Below, in pieces: positions 43,626 to 51,743 of a DNA stretch of 64,000 nt (its first letter is position 1; each line of letters starts with the position of its first letter). The translations under genes were made by a program, and so were the position numbers. The notes below the pieces were generated by a model that saw only the letters and a list, made by a program, of their open reading frames with translations, was not told the origin of the DNA and ran no database searches. Where the stretch lies: positions 1-64,000 of the forward strand of contig JAFUVE010000038.1 in NCBI GenBank assembly GCA_017483765.1, written 5' to 3'. The stretch is from Bacteroidaceae bacterium (GTDB lineage: Bacteria > Bacteroidota > Bacteroidia > Bacteroidales > Bacteroidaceae).

Positions 43626-46600
43626 ATGGAATTAAAAAAAGGCATACTGTTCGACAAACGCTATCTGCTGGTTAACCCGCTCGGGGAAGGAGCGTCGTCA
43701 CAGGTGTGGCTTGCAAACGATACGCTTGCTGCCAACCTGCGTGTGGCAGTTAAGATTCTTTCCACCAAGGCGGGAATTGACACCTTTGGACTGCAGAACT
43801 TCCAACATGAGTTCACCAATGTGTTCAACCTCCAACATCAGAATCTGCTTACTCCAACTAATTATTCTTTGAGTGGTGACACCCCCTATCTCATTTTGCC
43901 TTATTGTGAGAATGGTTCAGTTGAATCGATGGCAGGGCGTTGTAGTGAAGATGACATCTTACACATTATGCACGATGTGGCATCTGCGCTGGAGCATCTC
44001 CATGCCCATAACATCATTCATCAGGACATTAAACCAGCCAATATCCTGGTGGATGATGACTGCAATTACCTCGTCACCGACTTTGGCATCAGCACCGACA
44101 AGATGTCAAGCCACACAAAAGGTTACGGAGGCACCCGGGCATACATGGGGCCAGAGCGATTTGAAAGGGGCTCCACGCCTATATTCATGAATGATATCTG
44201 GGCTTTGGGTGCATCTGTTTGTGAACTGATTAATGGAGAGCCTCCGTTTGGTGAGGAGGGCGGAGTGGGGCAATCTATAGACCATTCTTTCCCTGCTCTT
44301 GACAAATCCTTTTCGCCAGAACTGAGAAAACTGATTCTTCAGTGTCTGGATCCAGAACCATGGAGGCGTCCTTCTGCCCGCCAAATCAAGGAATCGACAG
44401 CACTGAGGCTTAAGACAGGCAGCTGGAAAGAGAGGAATCCCAAGAGGGTCTATATGTTTGTGGCTGCGGCGGCGACAGGGCTGCTGGTACTCGCAGGCGT
44501 TTTGCTTTGGAACTATAACCGCACGAAGATTTATTATTATAAGGACTACTGCGAGGTATATGGAGTGCCTGAGGGCATCTGCCGGCTTTCCGGCAGTGAG
44601 CAGCGGCATCGGGCGCAGAGCTACCGCATGGAGTTCAGTAAGGGAAAGTTACGGAGAATGACATTGGTGAACGCTGAAGGCAATGCCGTTCCCCATAATG
44701 ACACAGAGACCATGCACGACCGTCACAGCGACGTGAGCTATTACTATACGGACGAGGGAAAAATCGATTATAAGATTATTTCCGACCAGACAGGCAAAGT
44801 CCTTTACAAAATGGATTATGACGAGACCCTCTCAACGGTGACCTTCAAGCGTAACGACCAGTATGGAACAGAAATGTATCTGAAAGCGAATACTACGGCT
44901 CTGCACAACCAGAATGATAATGATGATGCCAAAAGCCACATCTCGCGTTATCTACTTTCCTGGAATAAGGAAGGACGACTAAGTCAGGTACTTTATGCGG
45001 GGCTGATGAATGTGCCCGCATTCGACGCCGACAATATCCACGGCATACGCTATTCCTATGATTCAAAGGGACGTAAAACGGAAGAACAGTTCCTTGGCAT
45101 TGACGGAGAACCAACAAGTAATGGTATCGGTCTCAGTATTAAGAGGTTTGCTTATGATGAAGAAGACAACTGGATTGAAGTGAGATACCTCAATCAAGAT
45201 GGTAAGGCTTCACATGATGGAAACAACAGCCCTCTTGTGGAAATCGAACATGACAAATATGGCAACCGCACAGCCGAATACTATTACACCCTGGATCACA
45301 AACCATCTCTGCGCACTGATTATGGTGTTTTTGGATTCAAATATACCATAGACGACAGTGGCCACATGACATCTCAGACCTGTGTTGGAAAGGATCACCA
45401 ACCATACTATTGTAACCAAGGATTCGTTAGTTTGACGTTTACATACGATGAACAGGGTTTTGTAAATTCACAATCGTATTATGACATGAAAAAACGACGT
45501 ACCAACAATATAGACAACGGTATTCAATACTCACGAATAAAAAGTATGAACAACCAGCATGGACTTCATACTTCCTTAGCCTTTTTTAATGTGGATAACC
45601 AGCCGTTGGAAGTGAACAATAAGTATCATGAGGAAAGAGTGGAATATGACAGTCTGGGAAATGCGGTTGTCTATAGTTATTATACGTATGATGGAAAACG
45701 TGCGTTGCGTGAAGGGCTGTATCATAAGATAATTAACGAGTATGATCAAATGAACCGACTAGTCAAAGCTGAATATTATGGTGTGTCTGATTCTCTGACA
45801 TCTATTGATAATGGTGTTTGTGTTATCAGGTGGTATTATGGGCAGAGTGGGGAATTGGAAAAAGTTTCTTTCTTTGACGAACATGACAAACCACATTGTT
45901 GTAAGGAAGGAAATGCCTCTAAGAAGTATGAATACGACATTAGTAACGGGAATCTGAAGACCATTGAATATCATGACCAAAACGACCGGTTGGCTCGAAT
46001 GTCGGACGGCATAGCCCGGCAAGAGTTCGATTATGATAAAGAAACCAACAAAGTGAGCCGTCAGCGTGATTATGATATGATGGGGAATTTGGTAGGGATG
46101 ACTCTATTTGAGTATGACAGACGTGGAAATGTGACAAAAATGAGTGAATTGTCTGCATCAGGTGCACTGAAGCCCGGTACTGTGGTTCTCAATGCAGAGT
46201 ATGACACCAACAATAAAATCATCAAGGTATGGTATACGAACTTGAAAAAAGAAGGAGTACCTGCACCGGGTACGTCCACCTATAGCCTGACGAGAAAATA
46301 TGATGCTGTAGGCAACCTGATTGAGGAAGCCTATTTGGGGATGGGAGGAGGTCTCGTTGTGCAGACAGACAACATGGGACTGAGCTATGCACGTAAACTG
46401 TCAAAATACAATGATTATGGAAACGAGAAGGAAGTGAAGTATTATGACAGTTCGAATAGGCATTTCCGTACCGACACATATGCTTATAACGACCGTAACC
46501 GTGCAGTGGAACACGTTATCCTCAACGGCAAAGGCAAGGAAGATGACAGTTTCACCGGTTTCTCCCGGCAGACTATCATATACGACAAAGAAGGACTTGT

Positions 46601-46709
46601 GGTGCAGCGTATGGACTTTTTCGATTCGCGCAAACAAAAGCTTGGGTATAGAGTGTATGATGAGACCACAAAGGAATGGGGTGACTTTGTCGTTTCTTCA
46701 AAAGAATGA
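43626..46709 (+). CDS. Receptor-like Ser/Thr kinase with YD-like repeat ectodomain
   Basis: 1027 residues from the ATG at 43626 (MELKKGILFDKRYLL); an ATG at 43587 would overlap the previous gene. Kinase domain about 9-270: GEGASSQV loop, VAVKIL lysine, HQDIKPAN (HQD instead of HRD), DFG in VTDFGIS, PE in AYMGPERF. One membrane helix about 278-300. The outer part of about 700 residues contains some ten to twelve repeats of about 50 residues with YDxxGN and YxxxDGKP-like steps, similar to YD/Rhs-type wrapping repeats. This looks like a sensor kinase with a large extracytoplasmic domain. The complete repeat register was not determined. Confidence 0.88.
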   Translation: MELKKGILFDKRYLLVNPLGEGASSQVWLANDTLAANLRVAVKILSTKAGIDTFGLQNFQHEFTNVFNLQHQNLLTPTNYSLSGDTPYLILPYCENGSVESMAGRCSEDDILHIMHDVASALEHLHAHNIIHQDIKPANILVDDDCNYLVTDFGISTDKMSSHTKGYGGTRAYMGPERFERGSTPIFMNDIWALGASVCELINGEPPFGEEGGVGQSIDHSFPALDKSFSPELRKLILQCLDPEPWRRPSARQIKESTALRLKTGSWKERNPKRVYMFVAAAATGLLVLAGVLLWNYNRTKIYYYKDYCEVYGVPEGICRLSGSEQRHRAQSYRMEFSKGKLRRMTLVNAEGNAVPHNDTETMHDRHSDVSYYYTDEGKIDYKIISDQTGKVLYKMDYDETLSTVTFKRNDQYGTEMYLKANTTALHNQNDNDDAKSHISRYLLSWNKEGRLSQVLYAGLMNVPAFDADNIHGIRYSYDSKGRKTEEQFLGIDGEPTSNGIGLSIKRFAYDEEDNWIEVRYLNQDGKASHDGNNSPLVEIEHDKYGNRTAEYYYTLDHKPSLRTDYGVFGFKYTIDDSGHMTSQTCVGKDHQPYYCNQGFVSLTFTYDEQGFVNSQSYYDMKKRRTNNIDNGIQYSRIKSMNNQHGLHTSLAFFNVDNQPLEVNNKYHEERVEYDSLGNAVVYSYYTYDGKRALREGLYHKIINEYDQMNRLVKAEYYGVSDSLTSIDNGVCVIRWYYGQSGELEKVSFFDEHDKPHCCKEGNASKKYEYDISNGNLKTIEYHDQNDRLARMSDGIARQEFDYDKETNKVSRQRDYDMMGNLVGMTLFEYDRRGNVTKMSELSASGALKPGTVVLNAEYDTNNKIIKVWYTNLKKEGVPAPGTSTYSLTRKYDAVGNLIEEAYLGMGGGLVVQTDNMGLSYARKLSKYNDYGNEKEVKYYDSSNRHFRTDTYAYNDRNRAVEHVILNGKGKEDDSFTGFSRQTIIYDKEGLVVQRMDFFDSRKQKLGYRVYDETTKEWGDFVVSSKE

Positions 46710-46727
46710 TACAATCAATAAGACAAG

Positions 46728-48158
46728 ATGTTAGAAATGAAAGGAAATAAACTGTTTGGAGAAAGGTATTTTCTGGAGCGGCTACTGGGAAGAGGTAATT
46801 TCTCGGAAGTTTGGCTGGCAAAAGACACTCGTACAGACATCGAGGTGGCGCTGAAAATCTATGCGCCAGCCACGGGGCTGGACGACCACGGTCTTGACGT
46901 GCTGTCGAGGGAGTTCGCCATCGTGGTGAACGCCAATCACAAGAATTTGTTGAAGCCGCTTTATTATGAGGTGTATGAGCGTAAACCTTATCTCGTTCTC
47001 CCTTTCTGTGAGAAAGGCAGTATTCAGAGCGAGATTGGAAAGATGAGCGAGACTGATTGCTGGAGGATGCTGCGCGACGTGGCCGCCGGTCTTCACCACC
47101 TCCACCACATGACCCCCACCATCATTCATCAGGACATCAAGCCCGATAATATCATGAACGGCCCGACCGGTGACTACATGATCACGGACTTCGGTGTGTC
47201 CACCCATGCCCGCAGCACATTGAGAAAAAGCATGAGCGAGGCATTCCAAAGTGCCGGAACCTGGGCTTATATGGGTCCGGAGCGTTTCTCACGTGAGAAC
47301 ATGCCTATCATGGCCAGTGATATATGGAGTCTGGGAGCAACAGCTTACGAGATGATGGCTGGGGATGTTCCTTTCGGTAATGAAGGCGGCATGCTACAGA
47401 AAAGCGGTGCAGAAATTCCTGTCCTTCATGGTGTGTCGGTCGACTTGTCGAGGGTGATTGAGGCTTGTCTCGCCAAGGACAGCTGGGATCGTCCAACAGC
47501 TGAGCAACTTGTGGAGATGGCTGAGGACGGACTGAATGGAAACAAGGTGTATCTCCCGGGAGAATCTCGTCCGAACCCCAACAAGAAAAGGAATATCGTC
47601 ATTGCCTCTGTTGTTTCTGTCTTGCTTATTGTGGCTATTGTCGCCACGATTCTCTATCTGAACGCCCCAGAGCCGGTTGATCCGTTTGCAGGAATGACAC
47701 CGGTGGAACAATGTGTTGCATTGATGAAAGACCCTCAAACAGCAAAGGACGGATTCAAACGTCTTAATGAAGAGTCTCAAAAAGGGAACACTGAATGTAC
47801 GTTTTTGCTCAGCCGGATATATTTCAAAAGCCTGTCGCCGCGTGACTTGGTTTCTGCGGAGGTGGGTGAGATAACGAACTGCCTGAATATCAAATCTGAC
47901 AATAAAAAGGCACATGACTTGTTGCTTAAAGCCGTAAAGCAGGATAAAAACAACTACAAAGCCTTATATGAGCTGGGTTGCGATTTTCTGGGGGGCGATT
48001 CCCGTACAGAGGCAGTGGAGAGGGATATTAAAACTGCTGACAGCTATTTTCGTAACGCGATGAAGTTGGCAAAAAAAGCAAAGGATCAGTTCTACATAGA
48101 CAAAATCCAAGGCGAGATAGATGTCTATAAGGATTACATGGAAGCTGTCGCTGAATGA
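46728..48158 (+). CDS. Ser/Thr kinase with membrane helix and Sel1/TPR-like tail
   Basis: 476 residues. Kinase domain about 10-265: GRGNFSEV loop, VALKIY lysine, HQDIKPDN (HQD again), ITDFGVST, AYMGPERF. Membrane helix about 287-309. The remaining 165 residues are helical with Sel1/TPR-like steps (KRLNEESQKGNTECTFLLSR, later HDLLLKAVKQDKNNYKALYE). It is closely related in its kinase half to the neighbouring 43626 gene, so a local duplication with new outer domains is likely. The start is 18 bases after the previous stop. Confidence 0.9.
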   Translation: MLEMKGNKLFGERYFLERLLGRGNFSEVWLAKDTRTDIEVALKIYAPATGLDDHGLDVLSREFAIVVNANHKNLLKPLYYEVYERKPYLVLPFCEKGSIQSEIGKMSETDCWRMLRDVAAGLHHLHHMTPTIIHQDIKPDNIMNGPTGDYMITDFGVSTHARSTLRKSMSEAFQSAGTWAYMGPERFSRENMPIMASDIWSLGATAYEMMAGDVPFGNEGGMLQKSGAEIPVLHGVSVDLSRVIEACLAKDSWDRPTAEQLVEMAEDGLNGNKVYLPGESRPNPNKKRNIVIASVVSVLLIVAIVATILYLNAPEPVDPFAGMTPVEQCVALMKDPQTAKDGFKRLNEESQKGNTECTFLLSRIYFKSLSPRDLVSAEVGEITNCLNIKSDNKKAHDLLLKAVKQDKNNYKALYELGCDFLGGDSRTEAVERDIKTADSYFRNAMKLAKKAKDQFYIDKIQGEIDVYKDYMEAVAE

Positions 48159-48173
48159 TTTATAAAAACAGAG

Positions 48174-49874
48174 ATGAACATGAAAAAGAAATTCATACTC
48201 AACGTCTTTCTGCTCATATCCTGTGGTTTGAGTTTGCATGCACAGACAGTGAAGTGGGCTGTCAGCCCATCCATGCAATACCAAAAAGCAGAGGGGAATG
48301 TGATGAAAGGGAAAAATTCAGCAGGGAAAACCATGCTTATGTCTAGCAATGGAAAACTGCTCATCAACGAAACTTATGACAGTATCACTGATTTCTATAA
48401 CGGATTTGCCCTTGCATTAAGCAGAGAGATTGACCGTTATAGGATTAAGGCCATTATCAATCAGCGGGATATGGAAGTTGAGACTGTGTCGGAAACTGTC
48501 TATGCTTCTCGCTTTCCCTATTTTTCTGAGGGAAAGATGCCAGTGGAAGGAGAAGAAGGATGGGGCTATCTGGGTACAGACGGCAATATGGCTATACCAT
48601 GCAGTTTCCAGAAAGCATATCCCTTCAGCAAGGGACTGGCCGTTGTAAGGCTGAAGGAAAAAGAATATTATATCAACTCTGATGTCGACTATTTGAGTGT
48701 CAACACCAGTTATCCGCTAGTTCATGCATCCACTTTTAACGGTGATGAGGCATTGGTGATAACAGACAAGATGGTCTGTTATTATATCAACCGTCAAGGT
48801 CGTGCCACAAAAGCACGTGTGAAAGCTTCCGACGTGGTAAGAAACTCCGACCATACAGTGGGTGAGCCGCTTCAACTCCCGCAATGTGAGAAAATTGAGG
48901 AGTTGCCACCTGTCGACCCTTCCTATCAGCTTTTTCAGGAGGGTGAATACTGGGGTTACCGTAAAGACGGGGACATTGTGGCTCCTGCTCAGTTTGACAA
49001 GGCAGAAGAAGTGCGTGGTGGCTATGCGTCAGTAGTATATAACGGCCAACCTGCCAGCATTTGTTTTGTCAATGGGAGCGTATCTGCCAGCCTGCTCACC
49101 CCATCTGCCGATGTGAAAACCGATGGTTCACTTAGCAATCCACTGAGGTTTCAGGTGTTGCATCCATCATCGTTCCAAGATTCCGACGTGCGATTGTATC
49201 TGATAGGCAGAAATGGAGATTTGCTTAAGACGGAACAGCAGAGCAAGACAAACAGCACGAGAACTTACATAGCCACAATACCTGGATTGAAAGCAGGCTC
49301 TGATGAAAACGTATTGATGGTGGTTCTTTCTGACGGACTTATTCTGTGGAACGGGGTTGAGACATTACATGTCAATGCTGTAAAGTCGGGAAAGCCTGCC
49401 CCTAAACCAACCCCGTCAAGACAGACTCCCTCGAAGCCGAGTCCTAAGAAACCTTCTGTGGAAACACCTGAAAAAAAGCCCGTTAGGCAACTGGACAAAA
49501 ACGAAAAAGCTATTGTTATCAACAAAACCAAAGAAAATACTCCGATAGTCCAGACACCTGTGAAAAAACCGGCAGACTTTGTGCTTTCACCTCCACGTGG
49601 AACGAACAAAAATAACAAGGCAAACCCGAAGGATGAGTTTCTAGTGAGTGTGAATGTCAGGAATATAGGAGAGGTTAAAGGAAATGTAGATGTCTATCTG
49701 ACTGTCAATTCAAGTAGTTACGGAAAGAAAAACATCAGTGTTGGTCCAGGCAAGAATGCCGTGGCTATTTTCAAGATTCCAAATGTGAAAAAAGAGATGA
49801 TGGCAAATGGTACGGCAAAGCTCTCGAACGGGAAGACAAGCTCCGGGAAACTTCATCTGCTGCCTTTCTGGTAA
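48174..49874 (+). CDS. Secreted WG-repeat-like protein
   Basis: 566 residues. Signal peptide MKKKFILNVFLLISCG...LHAQ; the start may be 48174 or the in-frame ATG at 48180. The middle shows WG-like beta repeats (GWGYLGTDGNMAIPCSFQKA and YWGYRKDGDIVAPAQFDKA). A Pro/Ser/Lys-rich linker follows (about 405-465), then a C-terminal immunoglobulin-like or CARDB-like domain (FLVSVNVRNIGEVKGNVDV). It probably works at the outer face of the cell as a binding or scaffold protein. 15 bases after the kinase. Confidence 0.7.
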   Translation: MNMKKKFILNVFLLISCGLSLHAQTVKWAVSPSMQYQKAEGNVMKGKNSAGKTMLMSSNGKLLINETYDSITDFYNGFALALSREIDRYRIKAIINQRDMEVETVSETVYASRFPYFSEGKMPVEGEEGWGYLGTDGNMAIPCSFQKAYPFSKGLAVVRLKEKEYYINSDVDYLSVNTSYPLVHASTFNGDEALVITDKMVCYYINRQGRATKARVKASDVVRNSDHTVGEPLQLPQCEKIEELPPVDPSYQLFQEGEYWGYRKDGDIVAPAQFDKAEEVRGGYASVVYNGQPASICFVNGSVSASLLTPSADVKTDGSLSNPLRFQVLHPSSFQDSDVRLYLIGRNGDLLKTEQQSKTNSTRTYIATIPGLKAGSDENVLMVVLSDGLILWNGVETLHVNAVKSGKPAPKPTPSRQTPSKPSPKKPSVETPEKKPVRQLDKNEKAIVINKTKENTPIVQTPVKKPADFVLSPPRGTNKNNKANPKDEFLVSVNVRNIGEVKGNVDVYLTVNSSSYGKKNISVGPGKNAVAIFKIPNVKKEMMANGTAKLSNGKTSSGKLHLLPFW

Positions 49875-49926
49875 TCATGTATTTAATTAGCTTAATTCAT
49901 ATTTGTTTAACTAAAATTCAAATTCA

Positions 49927-50568
49927 ATGAGAAAACTTTTGTTTCTTATGGTCATGCTGATGTCAGCAATGACCGTTTTTGCCCAAGACGATGACTTAGG
50001 CGGCATTCAGGACAAACGTTCCAACCTGGTGCAAATCGGTGTGAAGGCGGGAGCCAATTTCACAACCATGAGTAAGTATAAGGTTGTTGACCTCAACCAA
50101 AAGAGCGGCTTCGGCTATGAGGTGGGCGCAGTGATGACAGCTCACTTAGGAAAACGTCTCGGTGGTGATGCTGGTTCTGGTAGATGGGCAGTACAAATTG
50201 AGCCTACCTATGCCTATCACACCATCGGAACGGATTTCGATGACATCAAGCTGAGTTTTTTTGAACTGCCAATACTTGGCAAGTATTACATTCTGCCAAC
50301 CGTCAACGTGGAGGCGGGGGTCAACCTTTGTGGCACGCTGAGCGCCAAACCGGAAATGCTGAGTGCGCAGGTCACTAATGTTGCCATTGGTGATATTAAG
50401 GGTTTTGATGTGAGACCTTTCATTGGTGTGAGCTATGAGGTGGATAAAAAGTTGTACGCCAGTCTTCGCTACAGCCTCGGAACCTCTGACCTTGCAGGAA
50501 ATTTCCCATGCAAGCTCAACACTTTGAACCTTACTGTCGGCTATCGTTTTGACATCTTTAAATTCTAA
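49927..50568 (+). CDS. Outer-membrane beta-barrel protein
   Basis: 213 residues. Signal peptide MRKLLFLMVMLMSAMTVFAQ; then an alternating hydrophobic/polar pattern of about eight strands, with VGVKAGANFTTMS near the start and a terminal aromatic strand LNLTVGYRFDIFKF, the C-terminal signature of barrels. It resembles the PorT/OMP_b-brl_2 family. The porT-like name is not claimed. Probably the outer-membrane element of the cluster. Confidence 0.85.
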   Translation: MRKLLFLMVMLMSAMTVFAQDDDLGGIQDKRSNLVQIGVKAGANFTTMSKYKVVDLNQKSGFGYEVGAVMTAHLGKRLGGDAGSGRWAVQIEPTYAYHTIGTDFDDIKLSFFELPILGKYYILPTVNVEAGVNLCGTLSAKPEMLSAQVTNVAIGDIKGFDVRPFIGVSYEVDKKLYASLRYSLGTSDLAGNFPCKLNTLNLTVGYRFDIFKF

Positions 50569-50597
50569 TTATTTACTCAAAAATATTCTATATAGCT

Positions 50598-51617
50598 ATG
50601 AAGAAGATTTATATAATGACGTTGGCCATGTTCGGCCTGCTCCTGTCGTCATGCGAGAATGACGACATCATGATTTCAAGCACCATCAATTTTACGGTTG
50701 ACCCGTCGAATCTGGCCTCCACTTTGGCTGAGGCTGAGGTGAATCCTGGTGAGTTGGAAGTACTGGACAGTGACTGCCGTCTTGTTGTGGATCTTTTGAT
50801 TTACAACGACAACGGTGAGTTGGTGGAAAGTGCCACCGAGAAATTCAGCAATTATGATGTGAGAATGAAATATGCAGCCAAAAAGGTGACAGAGGGAAAT
50901 TACTCTGTTCTGGCCATTTCTCATATTGAGAATCTCTCTGACAAAATATCCTACTGGGAAATCAAAAACACGCAGAAGTTGGAGGGTCTTCAGGTGGTTG
51001 ATGCTGGCTATATCGGCGGTGAGAACAATATTTTTGGTATGGCATTCCAGAATGTGACCTTTGGTGGGGCTTCTCAAGACATACAGCTGAATCTTACTCC
51101 TGTCGGGTCGATTCTCCGTGTAGAATTCTATAATGTTCACTTTGGCTGGACGATTGCAGATAATCCAGTGACAAGTTATGAGCTTGTGACCAACAAGGTT
51201 TCCGACTCGTTTATGTTCAGCCGGACAGGACAGACTAATGTGCAGGCTGACAGCAGAGACGACTACAATTGGAGACTGTGTTTGCTGGATGATTTGGACG
51301 ATCATACTTATGACAATATCTATGCTTACGAATATGTCTTGCCAATGAACAATGTAAGAGTGGTGTTCAGAGGATATAACGATGACGGTCAACACGACGA
51401 GTTCGGAAGCCAGTACACCTATAACTTCCAGTCGGGAAACAACTACTATGCCGCCTTGGACATCGCCAGCGATGAATCGGAATTTGGAAAAATCACTCCT
51501 TCATCCGCTTCGCCACGTAAAGGACGACAGGTCAGAGTTAACCAGCCAAGAAGACTTCGCTCCTTGCCTACTTACTATAGTTTGAAGGATCTGAAAGAGG
51601 CCGCTCATCTGAAGTAA
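50598..51617 (+). CDS. Surface lipoprotein, FimB/Mfa2-like
   Basis: 339 residues. Lipobox LLSSC (Cys19) after MKKIYIMTLAMFGL, followed by acidic ENDD, an arrangement typical of surface-exposed Bacteroidota lipoproteins. The beta-rich body, with RLVVDLLIYNDNGELV and LNLTPVGSILRVEF, resembles anchor subunits of the FimB/Mfa2 fimbrial family; resemblance is by pattern only. C-terminal tail basic and disordered. Sits 30 bases after the barrel gene. Confidence 0.7.
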   Translation: MKKIYIMTLAMFGLLLSSCENDDIMISSTINFTVDPSNLASTLAEAEVNPGELEVLDSDCRLVVDLLIYNDNGELVESATEKFSNYDVRMKYAAKKVTEGNYSVLAISHIENLSDKISYWEIKNTQKLEGLQVVDAGYIGGENNIFGMAFQNVTFGGASQDIQLNLTPVGSILRVEFYNVHFGWTIADNPVTSYELVTNKVSDSFMFSRTGQTNVQADSRDDYNWRLCLLDDLDDHTYDNIYAYEYVLPMNNVRVVFRGYNDDGQHDEFGSQYTYNFQSGNNYYAALDIASDESEFGKITPSSASPRKGRQVRVNQPRRLRSLPTYYSLKDLKEAAHLK

Positions 51618-51743
51618 TGTGAGATTTCATGTTGGGCACGAAAGTGTTCTGACCGAGATAACTGCCAATCACTTGAATCCGCACTATTTTAGGTGCGGAT
51701 TCAAGAATTATCATCAATTCATCAACTAAGGATTCTTAACATT

